Shown here: positions 9,320 to 18,311 of the stretch, in pieces
Layout: each line of letters opens with the position of its first letter
Numbering within the stretch: position 1 is the stretch's first letter
Assembly (NCBI GenBank): GCA_965204465.1
Contig: OZ241995.1
Location: forward strand, 558,001-622,000
Direction of reading: 5' to 3'
From: CBDBES01 sp965204465
GTDB lineage: Bacteria > Spirochaetota > Leptospiria > Turneriellales > CBDBES01
DNA: 64,000 bases
Notes under the pieces: model-generated
The model's input: only the letters and a program-made list of their open reading frames with translations
Databases searched by the model: none
Told to the model about the DNA's origin: nothing
Program-made: the position numbers and the translations under genes

Positions 9320-9653
9320 AAGATTTACAAGGAAAAACAAATTAATATGGAGAAACACCCATTTAAAATCATTTGTCTTAAATATAATTTCATTCTATAG
9401 AAATTCCAGCCATCCTGCATCTGTATCGAATAGATACCTGGAATCATTCTTTTTTCATGCAGAATATCTCTTTTACCACAAATACACGATCTGTGAAAGC
9501 ATCATATAGAATAGAGCACAATTCCCCCCGTACTATGCACGGAGGTGCAGCAAAAAGCCATCAACTCTTTGTGACACCTTCAATGATTATACATTTATTA
9601 ACTGTATTTTACTTGATCCTGGCCTTTTTAACCAAATGAAAGCCCAATTCGGA
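9320..9653 (+). other. gene-free interval
   Basis: Lies between the starts or ends of neighbouring minus-strand genes. The short open frame at 9457-9639 has no family resemblance and no clear ribosome binding site, and I do not call it. A G/C-richer patch at about 9520-9550 contains a short imperfect inverted repeat. It could be a terminator-like or leader element for the STAS-pyrF unit, but the evidence is weak. Confidence 0.3.
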
Positions 9654-10115
9654 TCAATTTTTCGTAACTGTAGCCTCTGTCATTTCTTTCAAGCCATTTG
9701 CGTGAATTCTATAAGTGATCTCACAATTGTCTTCTTTATCGAAACTCTTTTTGATTACAGCTCCTCCCTTAACGACCCCTTCTAATTCTTTTGTTAAGGT
9801 GATGGATTCTAATTCACCGCTTTCTGACTTACTTGTTCCAGAAACTTTAGCACCAACCATTAGTTCAACAACACGTTTTTGAGCGCTGATCAGAGCCGCT
9901 TCTTCAGATTGGGTTCTTCTTTTAACAAATCCTTTCGCTTTCGGATTTGGAGCGCCTATGGTTCTTACTTGAAAAGTATTATCATCTATCCAGCCTTCTG
10001 TTATATAATCTACACTTTCTTCTTTTAACTGAGACCTTGTGGATGCATCACCACAATAGAGAAAGAAAGAAACCACTAAAGTAAAAAGAACAAACAATAT
10101 TTTCAATTTTCTCAT
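9654..10115 (-). CDS. LPP20/FlgP-like lipoprotein
   Basis: Lipoprotein signal (MRKLKILFVLFTLVVSFFLYC, lipobox FLYC with the modified Cys at 21), then a small domain whose central helix EEAALISAQKRVVELMVGAKV matches the LPP20 pattern (helix with alternating Ala and basic residues after a beta-strand). FlgP and LPP20 relatives are surface or flagellum-associated lipoproteins, but the role here is not established. The ribosome binding site AAGGAGT lies at 10122-10128 on the minus strand. Monocistronic, with gaps on both sides. Confidence 0.6.
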   Translation of the reverse strand: MRKLKILFVLFTLVVSFFLYCGDASTRSQLKEESVDYITEGWIDDNTFQVRTIGAPNPKAKGFVKRRTQSEEAALISAQKRVVELMVGAKVSGTSKSESGELESITLTKELEGVVKGGAVIKKSFDKEDNCEITYRIHANGLKEMTEATVTKN

Positions 10116-10193
10116 AAATATTAACTCCTTGCGGTTAATAATTTATTCAGCCATAAAAAATCAAGCTTTTTTTTGATTTACATAAAAGAGCCA

Positions 10194-10246
10194 TTATCAC
10201 TGGTTTATGGGGTGCTGTTAGCGGTATGTAAAGAAGCCAGTGATAA
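10194..10246 (+). promoter_or_regulatory. 10-bp inverted repeat upstream of floA
   Basis: TTATCACTGG at 10194-10203 is repeated exactly in inverted orientation (CCAGTGATAA) at 10237-10246, with 33 bases between. It lies about 145 bases before floA, in the divergent region between floA and the LPP20-like gene. It could be an operator with two half sites or an RNA hairpin. No known regulator motif recognised. Confidence 0.35.
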
Positions 10247-10390
10247 ACATCTGCAAAGGTATCTTCGGAAATAATTTATTTTGTACTATGGTGCCCATTT
10301 TTTTGGTTTTCAATATACATTGCTTTTAAATATATACCTCTAAACTGCGTAGAACTCGTAGTAATGTTTAACTAATAAGGAGCAAGAGAT

Positions 10391-11377
10391 ATGCCAGACT
10401 CAGCCATACCACCTTCCATTCTTCTATTTTTAATAATAGCCCTAGTGGGTTTTCTTCTTTACTTTGTACCCGTCGGATTATGGCTACTGGCTTTATTCAG
10501 CCGTGTCTATGTGAGTATTTTTGCTTTAATTGGGATGCGCTTAAGAAAAATTCCCCCAAAAGAAATTGTAGAACCTCTTATTTCCTCACATAAGGCTGGT
10601 CTACAGGATATAAAGCGAGAACAATTAGAAAGTCATTATATGGCTGGAGGGAATGTTTCCAGGGTGATCAATGCATTGATTGCTGCAGATAAAGCTCGCC
10701 TGCAATTAGACTTTCAAAGAGCCGCTGCAATCGACCTGGCTGGGAGAGATGTTCTGGAAGCAGTCCAAATGTCTGTATTGCCTAAAGTGATCAGTACCCC
10801 TACTGTGGCGGCAGTGGCTAAAGATGGAATACAACTGAAAGCAATCACTAGAGTAACAGTAAGGGCAAATCTGGAGCGTTTGATCGGTGGGGCTACTGAG
10901 GAAACTGTTATTGCAAGGGTGGGCGAAGGCATTGTGAGTACCATTGGTTCGGCGGAGAAGTATAAAGATGTATTAGAAAACCCTGATCGGATATCCAAAT
11001 CTGTTTTAGCAAAGGGACTTGATTCAGGTACTGCATTTGAGATACTCTCCATTGATATTGCGGATGTGGATGTGGGGGATAATGTAGGCGCTAAACTGCA
11101 GGCAGAACAGGCAGAAACAGATAAGAGAGTCGCTCAGGCAAAAGCAGAAGAAAGAAGAGCGATGGCGGTTGCCCAAGAACAGGAAAAAAGAGCTACCGTT
11201 GTAGAAATGGAAGCAAAAGTAAAAGAAGCAGAAGCAAAAATTCCAGCATCCATTGCAAAGGCTTTTGAAACAGGGCAACTAGGTATATTAGATTATTATC
11301 GCCTGAAAAATATACAGGCAGATACAGATATGAGGGAATCTATTTCAAGTAAAGGGAACAACAAAAAGAAAACCTAA
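10391..11377 (+). CDS. floA: flotillin-like protein FloA
   Basis: Membrane-microdomain scaffold of the bacterial flotillin family. N-terminal membrane hairpin at about residues 8-45 (ILLFLIIALVGFLLYFVPVGLWLLALF), then the conserved FloA region (GMRLRKIPP, SHYMAGGNVSRVINALIAADKA, IDLAGRDVLEAV, GIVSTIGSAEKYKDVLENPD) and a C-terminal Ala/Glu coiled coil (QAEQAETDKRVAQAKAEERR). The 328-residue length is normal. The ribosome binding site is AAGGAG. An NfeD partner, common elsewhere, is not adjacent. A small acidic membrane-anchored protein follows after 21 bases. Confidence 0.95.
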   Translation: MPDSAIPPSILLFLIIALVGFLLYFVPVGLWLLALFSRVYVSIFALIGMRLRKIPPKEIVEPLISSHKAGLQDIKREQLESHYMAGGNVSRVINALIAADKARLQLDFQRAAAIDLAGRDVLEAVQMSVLPKVISTPTVAAVAKDGIQLKAITRVTVRANLERLIGGATEETVIARVGEGIVSTIGSAEKYKDVLENPDRISKSVLAKGLDSGTAFEILSIDIADVDVGDNVGAKLQAEQAETDKRVAQAKAEERRAMAVAQEQEKRATVVEMEAKVKEAEAKIPASIAKAFETGQLGILDYYRLKNIQADTDMRESISSKGNNKKKT

Positions 11378-11398
11378 TGCAAGATCAGTGCATAAAAA

Positions 11399-11857
11399 AT
11401 GAAATTGGCTTTTTTTGACTTCAACTATTTTTTACTATTTTTTCTTGCTTTATATCTATTCGAGTTTTTAACGAAAAAGATATTTCAATCTCAGAAAAAT
11501 AGCGAGAAAGATATAAATAAGTCTACCAATCTTCCTAAATCAACAAGAGAAGAAAAAATAAAGGCTGGCCAAACATCCATTTTAGTGGATGACCATTCCA
11601 TTGAAGAAGAACAATATATTGAAGAAGAACAATACGAAGAGATAGATGAAGATACGAAAGAAACTGTAGAAGACATAAATTATAAAATAGAAAATGAATT
11701 CCAAAAAGAAAAAATACCCCTTGAAAATGATGTAGATATTGATCTACAAAATTTATTAGATCAATACACTCCGCAGCAACTAATGATCGTTTTGCCCTCC
11801 TTTATGGAAAGATATAGAGATCCTTTTAAACCCACTCAAGATGATCATTCCATCTGA
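11399..11857 (+). CDS. hypothetical membrane-anchored acidic protein
   Basis: 152 residues, not recognised. One N-terminal membrane segment (FNYFLLFFLALYLFEFLTK) followed by a very acidic soluble part with an internal repeat (IEEEQYIEEEQYEEIDED). The position 21 bases after floA and 13 before the next gene suggests one transcript. It occupies the slot where other genomes carry a flotillin partner, but no sequence feature shows that role. Confidence 0.55.
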   Translation: MKLAFFDFNYFLLFFLALYLFEFLTKKIFQSQKNSEKDINKSTNLPKSTREEKIKAGQTSILVDDHSIEEEQYIEEEQYEEIDEDTKETVEDINYKIENEFQKEKIPLENDVDIDLQNLLDQYTPQQLMIVLPSFMERYRDPFKPTQDDHSI

Positions 11858-11870
11858 TCAATGAATCTAA

Positions 11871-12815
11871 ATGGATCATAAAAAAAAATCTTATTCACAT
11901 TTAAGACAAAGAGTCTCTTTATCCACCATTGAAAAACGTGAAAATAAAGTAAAGGCTCCTGAATTTTCCGCTCTCCTTTTTAAAGGAGCTACCCTAAAAC
12001 AATTTTATGATTCCTTGCCCAATGTCCTTAAAGCAAAAGACCTGCATACTCTATTGGAGAGGCTGGTAAATGCATTACAAAATAAAAAATTAGTTTCTGT
12101 GGGCATGGGAGCGCATGTGATCAAGACAGGTATTTCTTCCCTGATTATTGAGGCCATGAAGGAGGGTATGATTCAACATATTGCCATGAATGGAGCGGGG
12201 CCTATTCATGATTTTGAACTGGCATACCAGGGAGAGACATCTGAAGATGTAGAAAAAGGCCTCAAAGACGGCACATTTGGAATGTCCAGAGAAACAGGTG
12301 AATTTATATGTAATTCTCTTGAAAAATATCAAAGTAAAGGTTATGGGGCTGCCATTGGACGCTCTATATACGAAAACAAATTGCCTTACATGCATCTTTC
12401 TATATTGGCCCAAGCATATAAATATAATGTTCCAGTAACCGTACATGCGGCCATTGGAACAGATATTATTTACCAAAACCCTATTTTGAAAGGTGATTTG
12501 ATTGGAAGACTTTCCATGTATGACTTTGATCTATTTACGGACCTTTTACCTAAACTACATGAGGGAGGGGTGTTTATGAATTTTGGTTCTGCCGTGATCA
12601 TCCCAGAGGTTTTCTTAAAGGCATTGACTATTTCTAGAAATGTTACAGGAACACCTTATGATTTTACCACGGCAAATTTTGACATGCTGCTTCATTATCG
12701 TCCTCAGTTCAATATCCTTCATCGTCCTGTAAATAAAGGGGATGGTTTTCATTTTACAGGGCATCATGAAATTATGCTTCCACTTTTATTTGCATTATGG
12801 AAAGAATCACTGTAA
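11871..12815 (+). CDS. deoxyhypusine-synthase-like protein of unknown function
   Basis: 314 residues with conserved glycine-rich blocks VSVGMGAHVIKTG, IQHIAMNGAGPIHDFELA, GETSEDVEKGLKDGTFGM, VTVHAAIGTDIIYQNP and FMNFGSAVIIPEVFLKAL. I associate these with bacterial proteins annotated as deoxyhypusine-synthase-like NAD-binding enzymes. Bacteria generally lack the eIF5A substrate, so another reaction is likely. An A9 run follows the third codon (11880-11888) but is in frame. It overlaps menB by 19 bases, so the two are probably translated together. Function inferred weakly. Confidence 0.6.
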   Translation: MDHKKKSYSHLRQRVSLSTIEKRENKVKAPEFSALLFKGATLKQFYDSLPNVLKAKDLHTLLERLVNALQNKKLVSVGMGAHVIKTGISSLIIEAMKEGMIQHIAMNGAGPIHDFELAYQGETSEDVEKGLKDGTFGMSRETGEFICNSLEKYQSKGYGAAIGRSIYENKLPYMHLSILAQAYKYNVPVTVHAAIGTDIIYQNPILKGDLIGRLSMYDFDLFTDLLPKLHEGGVFMNFGSAVIIPEVFLKALTISRNVTGTPYDFTTANFDMLLHYRPQFNILHRPVNKGDGFHFTGHHEIMLPLLFALWKESL

Positions 12816-13642
12816 AAAAACATCCAAAGCCAAGGTGGAAAGAGTCGTCTGAATATACAGACATAAAATATGGGAAATGGGAATCCATTGCCAAAATTAC
12901 CATTAATCGTCCCCAGGTAAGAAATGCATTCAGACCTGAAACCATATTGGAAATGAGCCGATCTTTAAGTGATGCCAGAGAAGACCCTAATATAGGGGTC
13001 ATCATTTTGACTGGCGAAGGAGATAAGGCATTCTGCTCCGGGGGCGATCAAAAGATCAGAGGAGATTCAGGGTATAAAGATAAAAAAGGAATCTCCCGTT
13101 TAAATGTATTGGATCTGCAAAGGCAGATCAGGACCTGTCCCAAGCCAGTGATTGCTATGGTAAATGGATATGCTATTGGAGGCGGACATGTACTTCATGT
13201 GGTATGCGATCTGAGTATTGCATCTGAAAATGCAATTTTTGGACAAACAGGCCCCAAAGTAGGTTCTTTCGACGGAGGATTTGGTACAAGTTATCTTTCC
13301 AGGCAGGTAGGGATCAAAAGAGCGAAGGAGATCTGGTTTTTATGCAGGCAATATACTGCCAAAGAGGCATTTCAAATGGGACTGGTAAACCAGGTTGTGC
13401 CTTTAAAAGATTTAGAAAAAGAAACTATAAAATGGTGCCAGGAAATTTTAGATAATTCTCCTTTAGCGATCAGATGTTTAAAATCTGCTTTCAATGCGGA
13501 TTGTGATGGACAGGCTGGCGTGCAAGAACTGGCAGGGAATGCAACCATGCTTTATTACATGAGTCAGGAAGCCCAGGAAGGTAAAAATGCATTTATTAAA
13601 AAGAGGAAACCTGACTTTTCTAAATTCCCCAGGAATCCATGA
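12797..13642 (+). CDS. menB: 1,4-dihydroxy-2-naphthoyl-CoA synthase
   Basis: Crotonase-fold enzyme that closes the second ring in menaquinone synthesis. Family-specific motifs are intact: NRPQVRNAFRP, AFCSGGDQKIRGDSGY, GYAIGGGHVLHVVCDLSIA, GPKVGSFDGGFGTSYLSR and the C-terminal YYMSQEAQEGKNAFIKKRKP. The 281-residue length is typical. It starts within the preceding gene (19-base overlap) and its TGA overlaps the next start (ATGA). No other men gene is in the window. Confidence 0.96.
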   Translation: MERITVKKHPKPRWKESSEYTDIKYGKWESIAKITINRPQVRNAFRPETILEMSRSLSDAREDPNIGVIILTGEGDKAFCSGGDQKIRGDSGYKDKKGISRLNVLDLQRQIRTCPKPVIAMVNGYAIGGGHVLHVVCDLSIASENAIFGQTGPKVGSFDGGFGTSYLSRQVGIKRAKEIWFLCRQYTAKEAFQMGLVNQVVPLKDLEKETIKWCQEILDNSPLAIRCLKSAFNADCDGQAGVQELAGNATMLYYMSQEAQEGKNAFIKKRKPDFSKFPRNP

Positions 13643-14331
13643 GCAAAAATATAAATGTATTTAATTTAAGATTATATTGCTTATTTCTAGTGATATTGAC
13701 GCTTTCTTGCTCTACAGTAAGACATTTAAAACCCATTCAACCCGGGCAAAATAAAATTGATTTTTCTTTAGGGGGGCCGTTGTTCACCAATTTAGGATTG
13801 GCGATCCCAGCTATACAGGGATCCATTCATTATTTAAGAGGCATCACTTCTCGCTATTCTACGGGGGGTACCTTCAATTTAGCTACGCTTTTCTTTGGCT
13901 GGATTTTTATCGATTCTACCCACGTTTTTTTGATCAATCATCAAAAGAAGTGGTTGCCCTCTAATTTATTGCAGGGGCATCTTCATTTTATGACTGACTT
14001 TAGAAATGCTGCTCTCTTCTTCCCTGAAGTATCATTGACGCTTTCCTGGAATGTATATAAAGAGCACGCCTTTTATCTAGGCAGTAGTGTATGGACGAAT
14101 GCCTATCGTCGCCGCACGGCAAATCTTAAGAGTGATGAGATATTTATTCCTACGATTTACTTAGGTGCGCGTTTCTCTATCGAATTGTGGGAGATTTACG
14201 TGGAGACCAAATGGATCCACCCAGGGTATGACGTTGGTCCAAGTGTGGTAGACTGGGTGAGCCCATTAGGTGGTTTTGAAAAAGGAGCATTGGGAATATA
14301 CCTCTCTTTTTCCAGAAAATGGACTGGCTAA
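13639..14331 (+). CDS. hypothetical lipoprotein
   Basis: 230 residues. Lipobox LTLSC at the end of a hydrophobic N-terminus, modified Cys near residue 24. The rest is rich in glycine and aromatic residues with alternating strands (FSLGGPLFTNLG, YLGARFSIELWEIYVETKW, GALGIYLSFSRKW), suggesting a small beta-barrel or beta-sandwich at the envelope. No family recognised. Its start overlaps the menB stop by four bases and its end overlaps the next gene by 13. Confidence 0.6.
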   Translation: MSKNINVFNLRLYCLFLVILTLSCSTVRHLKPIQPGQNKIDFSLGGPLFTNLGLAIPAIQGSIHYLRGITSRYSTGGTFNLATLFFGWIFIDSTHVFLINHQKKWLPSNLLQGHLHFMTDFRNAALFFPEVSLTLSWNVYKEHAFYLGSSVWTNAYRRRTANLKSDEIFIPTIYLGARFSIELWEIYVETKWIHPGYDVGPSVVDWVSPLGGFEKGALGIYLSFSRKWTG

Positions 14332-15230
14332 AAAATAAAATGAAAAAAACGTGTGGAATGATTCTTCTCTTATTGAACTTTTTATTATTCCTGATGGGTT
14401 GTCTTAATCTGGATGATTTTTTATATTCTCCCAGTAAAGTGGATGAATATCAATTTGAAAATTACTCGGGCGAATCTGAACTCAAGGAAATCAACCAGAT
14501 CTATCCAGACAGTACGATTGACAACATGGATTCGGTGCTTGTGACTTTTAGAAGCGGAGGGGCGATCCTTTATGGGGCACATCTCATTCATGGAGACTTG
14601 GTGAACCAAATCACCATTGTATACTGTCATGGAAATAGAGATCACATGGACAATTACTGGCCACGAACAAAACTTCTATACCATACAGGCTTCAATGTAT
14701 TCACCTTCGATTATAAAGGATATGGTCGTAGTGAAGGAAGCATCTCGGAAGAAGCACTTTATGAAGACATCCGTTCCTCTATCGCCTATTTAGAAGCTCA
14801 GGGAGTATCCAAAACAAATATGGTGCTCTACGGTTATTCACTGGGTTCCGTAGCTGCTGTAGACATAGCCGTTTCCGGTTTTATGAACCAAGGTATAGGT
14901 CTGGTGTTAGAATCTCCCATTGGTTCAGGCGAAATATTTGTACAGGATGCGACTCTATTACCTTTCCCAGGGGAATTTTTTCTTGATCTGAAGATAGATA
15001 ATGCTGAAAAAATAAAAAATGTCACACTACCTTTGTTTTGGATATATGGTAAAGAGGATGAACGGATCCGCTGGGATACTCACGGAAAAGCTCTATACAA
15101 TAATCATCCTGGGACAAAGTATTCCAAACCTCTGGAAAAAGGTACACATGGAGATCTGCCCAAAGTCTGGGGATTTGATGATTATGTATCAGCGGTTAAG
15201 CTTTTTTCTTCAGGGAAGGCCCCGTTTTAG
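14319..15230 (+). CDS. alpha/beta hydrolase lipoprotein (S33-like)
   Basis: Lipoprotein signal ending LLLFLMGC, then an alpha/beta hydrolase: oxyanion HGNRDHM, strand FNVFTFDYKGYGRSEG, nucleophile elbow GYSLGS, acidic residue in GKEDERI and histidine in GTHGDL, in the canonical order. A membrane-anchored esterase or peptidase-like enzyme with unknown substrate. An internal ATG at 14340 (MKKTCGM) is an equally good start and would place the lipobox more typically. Last gene of the run beginning at 11871. Confidence 0.75.
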   Translation: MDWLKNKMKKTCGMILLLLNFLLFLMGCLNLDDFLYSPSKVDEYQFENYSGESELKEINQIYPDSTIDNMDSVLVTFRSGGAILYGAHLIHGDLVNQITIVYCHGNRDHMDNYWPRTKLLYHTGFNVFTFDYKGYGRSEGSISEEALYEDIRSSIAYLEAQGVSKTNMVLYGYSLGSVAAVDIAVSGFMNQGIGLVLESPIGSGEIFVQDATLLPFPGEFFLDLKIDNAEKIKNVTLPLFWIYGKEDERIRWDTHGKALYNNHPGTKYSKPLEKGTHGDLPKVWGFDDYVSAVKLFSSGKAPF

Positions 15231-15253
15231 AATTCGGAATGAAAGATCAATAT

Positions 15254-16165
15254 TTAAAAATGAATGGCCACTCCAAGACCAATTCCTGCTCTATAAATAT
15301 TAAATAGTGGTCCAATGGGCACAAAAGATGCGAATTTTATAACCAATTTTTGATCGATCAGAAATATTTTTGTACCGAGTATAACCTGATTTCGCATTAT
15401 CCCTGATCCAGGTGCTTTGGAAATAAATTCAGATCCAAAATCAAAACTAAGAGTAGCCTCTAAGAACATAACAAAAGGATAAAACAGATCTGTATTGATT
15501 GCCAAATTTAACTCTATATTGTCATTCTTGAAATTTTTGTAATATAAAAAAGAAGTTTCGTGAGCCGGATTCAGTCCAAGACCTCTCTTATAGGCTTCAG
15601 CCCCAAAGATATTCAAGGTATCTCCATTGAAAAAAGAATCAAAAAGGCCTGTTTCATTTTCTCCTCTAAAAACATAGAATAAATTCCAATGAATTCCCAA
15701 ATATTTAAAATATTTGAATCCTATAATACCAGTTCTCCATTCCTCATAGCCATAAGATTCCATCGGATTCGTCTCTGGGTTAATATATTCTGTGCCAGAG
15801 CCTGTGTTGAATTCTACATAATAATTCAGAGCTAAATATTTGGAGAACCATTCAGTGGCTATATTCAGATATATTTTTATATCACCCCCCCTTCCAAATG
15901 AATTATCTAATTCTTTGACTTGGTTGATATAGGGGATGTTGACTCCTAATTCTACCTTCCTGCTCAGAGCCAAAATGAGTATATGATCCCTTACAAATAT
16001 AAGATCATCGTTGGCATCAAAATATAGTCTCTGAAATACATCAATAGAAGCTAGTTCTTGCTTTTGCAAAGAAACTGTATTTAATTCATATAATTTTCCT
16101 GCATACAGGTCAGCAAATAAAATAAAGAAGCATGTAAAAAGCCCAAACTTATATTTATATCTCAC
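15254..16165 (-). CDS. predicted outer-membrane beta-barrel protein
   Basis: 303 residues with a signal peptide ending around ADLYAG. The mature part alternates strands and turns with many aromatic residues (YLALNYYVEFNTGSG, HWNLFYVFRGENETG, FYPFVMFLEATLSFDFGS) and ends in an aromatic residue (GLGVAIHF), the usual barrel-assembly signal. No named family recognised. Convergent with the hydrolase gene 23 bases away, and 25 bases downstream of the ATP-grasp gene on the same strand. Confidence 0.6.
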   Translation of the reverse strand: MRYKYKFGLFTCFFILFADLYAGKLYELNTVSLQKQELASIDVFQRLYFDANDDLIFVRDHILILALSRKVELGVNIPYINQVKELDNSFGRGGDIKIYLNIATEWFSKYLALNYYVEFNTGSGTEYINPETNPMESYGYEEWRTGIIGFKYFKYLGIHWNLFYVFRGENETGLFDSFFNGDTLNIFGAEAYKRGLGLNPAHETSFLYYKNFKNDNIELNLAINTDLFYPFVMFLEATLSFDFGSEFISKAPGSGIMRNQVILGTKIFLIDQKLVIKFASFVPIGPLFNIYRAGIGLGVAIHF

Positions 16166-16190
16166 CTTTTCTTTATAATGAACCGGGCCT

Positions 16191-17333
16191 TTATTTATCT
16201 ACAAAGACCATTACACCATAGCGATCATGATTATCTCTGGGAGGGAAATGAGCCTTTTTATTCAATATTCTTACAAAAGATGCCTTCTTTGATTGTTTTT
16301 TCCATGTTTCGTCATCTTGTTTTTTATCCCAAAATTGAATTTTGACAGATTTTTTTATGGCTTGGGGAGGAGGTTTTTGAATGGGTTCACCTATGGTAAG
16401 GTTTATTAGATTAGCAAAGTAATCATATTTCAATATCTTAGGAATAAAAAAACTGCCAATATATTCTCCTGGTATCTGTGGGCTGATCTCTATTAAATAA
16501 AATTCACCTTCAAAATATTTCCATTCACTCACCAGGGGAGTTGCCAGCATTTGAAAAGAATCAACGATTTCCTGATGCATTTTTATGATATATTGCTGCA
16601 TTTCCTTAAATTTAGAGGGGTAGCTATGCTCTAAATCAATAAAAGGAACTTCTGAAGAAGTAGTCTTATCTAAAATACAGATCAGATGATAATTAAAATT
16701 TTCTACAAAACCAACTACTGTAATTTCAGGTCCTTTTATAAAATTTTCCAAGAGCAGATCATGGAGAAAAAGTTTTTTCCTCATTAAGAAATCTCTATTC
16801 AGAATTTTTCGCAACTCATAATAGTTTTTAGCCATAAAAATATTTTTCTTTGCATACCCATTTCTATCTTTAACCAATAAGGGATAATTCATTTCCTTGA
16901 GATCTTTGATACTCATTCTACTATCGATCTTATTAAAATAGGGCTGTCTTATTAAAGACTTTCTGTTCTGAATTTTTTTGATTTTATTTCGTAGAAGGCA
17001 TTTATCTACAAGCAATCTAGTCTGATTTTGATTCAAACCATGTAGATTCAATTGATCCACTAAAAAAGAAAGAGATAATAAAGCCATTCCATAAGTAGCC
17101 GCGAAGGCGCCTTCTATCTTCTCTCCTGGAAAATTTTGCAATATCGTAGAATAGATATCCTTATAATTTAAAATAGAATCCTGTATCTTCATATCGCATA
17201 GATGCATTGCCTCTGCGTTTATATTTTTATCTACGCCTATAACCTTGAATCCTTTTTTTTTGGCAGCCATGATCAGTGGTTTTTGGTTATGTCCCGCTCC
17301 CAGAGAGATATAATATGAATCTTTTTTGCTCAT
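16191..17333 (-). CDS. ATP-grasp enzyme of unknown substrate
   Basis: 380 residues. The N-terminal pre-ATP-grasp domain (YISLGAGHNQKPLIMAAKKKGFKVIGVDKN) resembles those of carbamoyl-phosphate-synthase-like and carboxylate-amine ligases. The central part has YPLLVKDRNGYAKKNIFMA (ATP-binding lysine loop) and LLENFIKGPEITVVGFV, and the metal-binding end is FYLIEISPQIPGEYIGSFF. Probably ligates a carboxylate to an amine or thiol. No neighbour identifies the substrate. Divergent from flgF with a 76-base shared upstream region. Confidence 0.65.
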   Translation of the reverse strand: MSKKDSYYISLGAGHNQKPLIMAAKKKGFKVIGVDKNINAEAMHLCDMKIQDSILNYKDIYSTILQNFPGEKIEGAFAATYGMALLSLSFLVDQLNLHGLNQNQTRLLVDKCLLRNKIKKIQNRKSLIRQPYFNKIDSRMSIKDLKEMNYPLLVKDRNGYAKKNIFMAKNYYELRKILNRDFLMRKKLFLHDLLLENFIKGPEITVVGFVENFNYHLICILDKTTSSEVPFIDLEHSYPSKFKEMQQYIIKMHQEIVDSFQMLATPLVSEWKYFEGEFYLIEISPQIPGEYIGSFFIPKILKYDYFANLINLTIGEPIQKPPPQAIKKSVKIQFWDKKQDDETWKKQSKKASFVRILNKKAHFPPRDNHDRYGVMVFVDK

Positions 17334-17409
17334 TATTTCAGAGTATATTACGATATTCTAAAGGCATAATATTGAATCCTTATGCAAAAAAGCAAGGAGT
17401 TTTAAACTT

Positions 17410-18255
17410 ATGATCAGAGGTATTTATACAGGCGCGTCGGGAATGACTTCCATGCAGGTTAAGATGGATGTGGTGGCGAATAATATTGCAAATGTAGATA
17501 AAACTGCATTTAAAAAAGATGAAGTAATCCATAAAAATTTTCCGGAACTTTTACTACACAGATTGAATGACGATGGAGTCGGATGGACTCCTATGGGTAG
17601 TTTTGACATATCTCCTATCATCGGAAAATTAGGAACAGGAGTGGAAGTAAATGAAATACATACTCGTTTTGATAAAGGGTCTCTAAAGAATACATTGGTA
17701 CAAACAGACCTTGCCTTAAATGGAAAAGGATTTTTCGTCATACAAACCAATAAAGGACAAAGACTTAGTCGAAATGGAGCATTTACCATTGATAAAAATG
17801 GATATTTAGTCACTGCAAAAGGATTCCCATTGATGGGAGAGCAAGGCCCTATACAGGTCAAAAAAAATAATTTTATTGTTAAATCAGATGGAGAAGTATG
17901 GGTTAATCAAGCTATTGAGGACGATCCTACTAGAATTTATGGAAAAGACCTAAATCAATGGGAAGAACCTGTATTATTGGATCGAATTCAAATAAGGACA
18001 GTGGATTTTGACCGACATTTAGATAAAGAAGGAGAGTCTTTCTATAATGTCACCCCTGAATCAGGAGAAGCCCGACCTCCTACTGAAGAGGAATCCCCGG
18101 AAATTCTACAAGGTTTTTTAGAGGCTTCTAATGTAAATATCGTCAGAGAAATGGTTGACATGATAGAGCTACAAAGAGCTTATGAGATGAATCAGAAAAC
18201 GATCCAAACTCATGATTCAATGCTTGGTAGACTCATTAATGAAGTAGCTAAATAA
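17410..18255 (+). CDS. flgF: flagellar basal-body rod protein, FlgF/FlgG family
   Basis: Distal-rod protein of the periplasmic flagellum. N-terminal MIRGIYTGASGMTSMQVKMD and VVANNIANVDKTAFKKD, central LALNGKGFFVIQTNKG with RNGAFTIDKNGYLVTAKGFPLMG, and C-terminal EASNVNIVREMVDMIELQRAYEMNQK are all family signatures. The 281-residue length suits a spirochete FlgF/FlhO-type paralogue. A second rod gene (flgG) usually sits next to it but here asd follows, so the pair is split. Ribosome binding site AAGGAG. Confidence 0.9.
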   Translation: MIRGIYTGASGMTSMQVKMDVVANNIANVDKTAFKKDEVIHKNFPELLLHRLNDDGVGWTPMGSFDISPIIGKLGTGVEVNEIHTRFDKGSLKNTLVQTDLALNGKGFFVIQTNKGQRLSRNGAFTIDKNGYLVTAKGFPLMGEQGPIQVKKNNFIVKSDGEVWVNQAIEDDPTRIYGKDLNQWEEPVLLDRIQIRTVDFDRHLDKEGESFYNVTPESGEARPPTEEESPEILQGFLEASNVNIVREMVDMIELQRAYEMNQKTIQTHDSMLGRLINEVAK

Positions 18256-18311
18256 TTGGGTCTGTTTTCAAAAGACTTACTTGTATTCTCAAAGTGAGTG
18301 GCAAATAGAAA

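Noticed and set aside
9457..9639. Small plus-strand gene of 60 codons
   Set aside because: No ribosome binding site, no family resemblance, and composition like the surrounding intergenic DNA.
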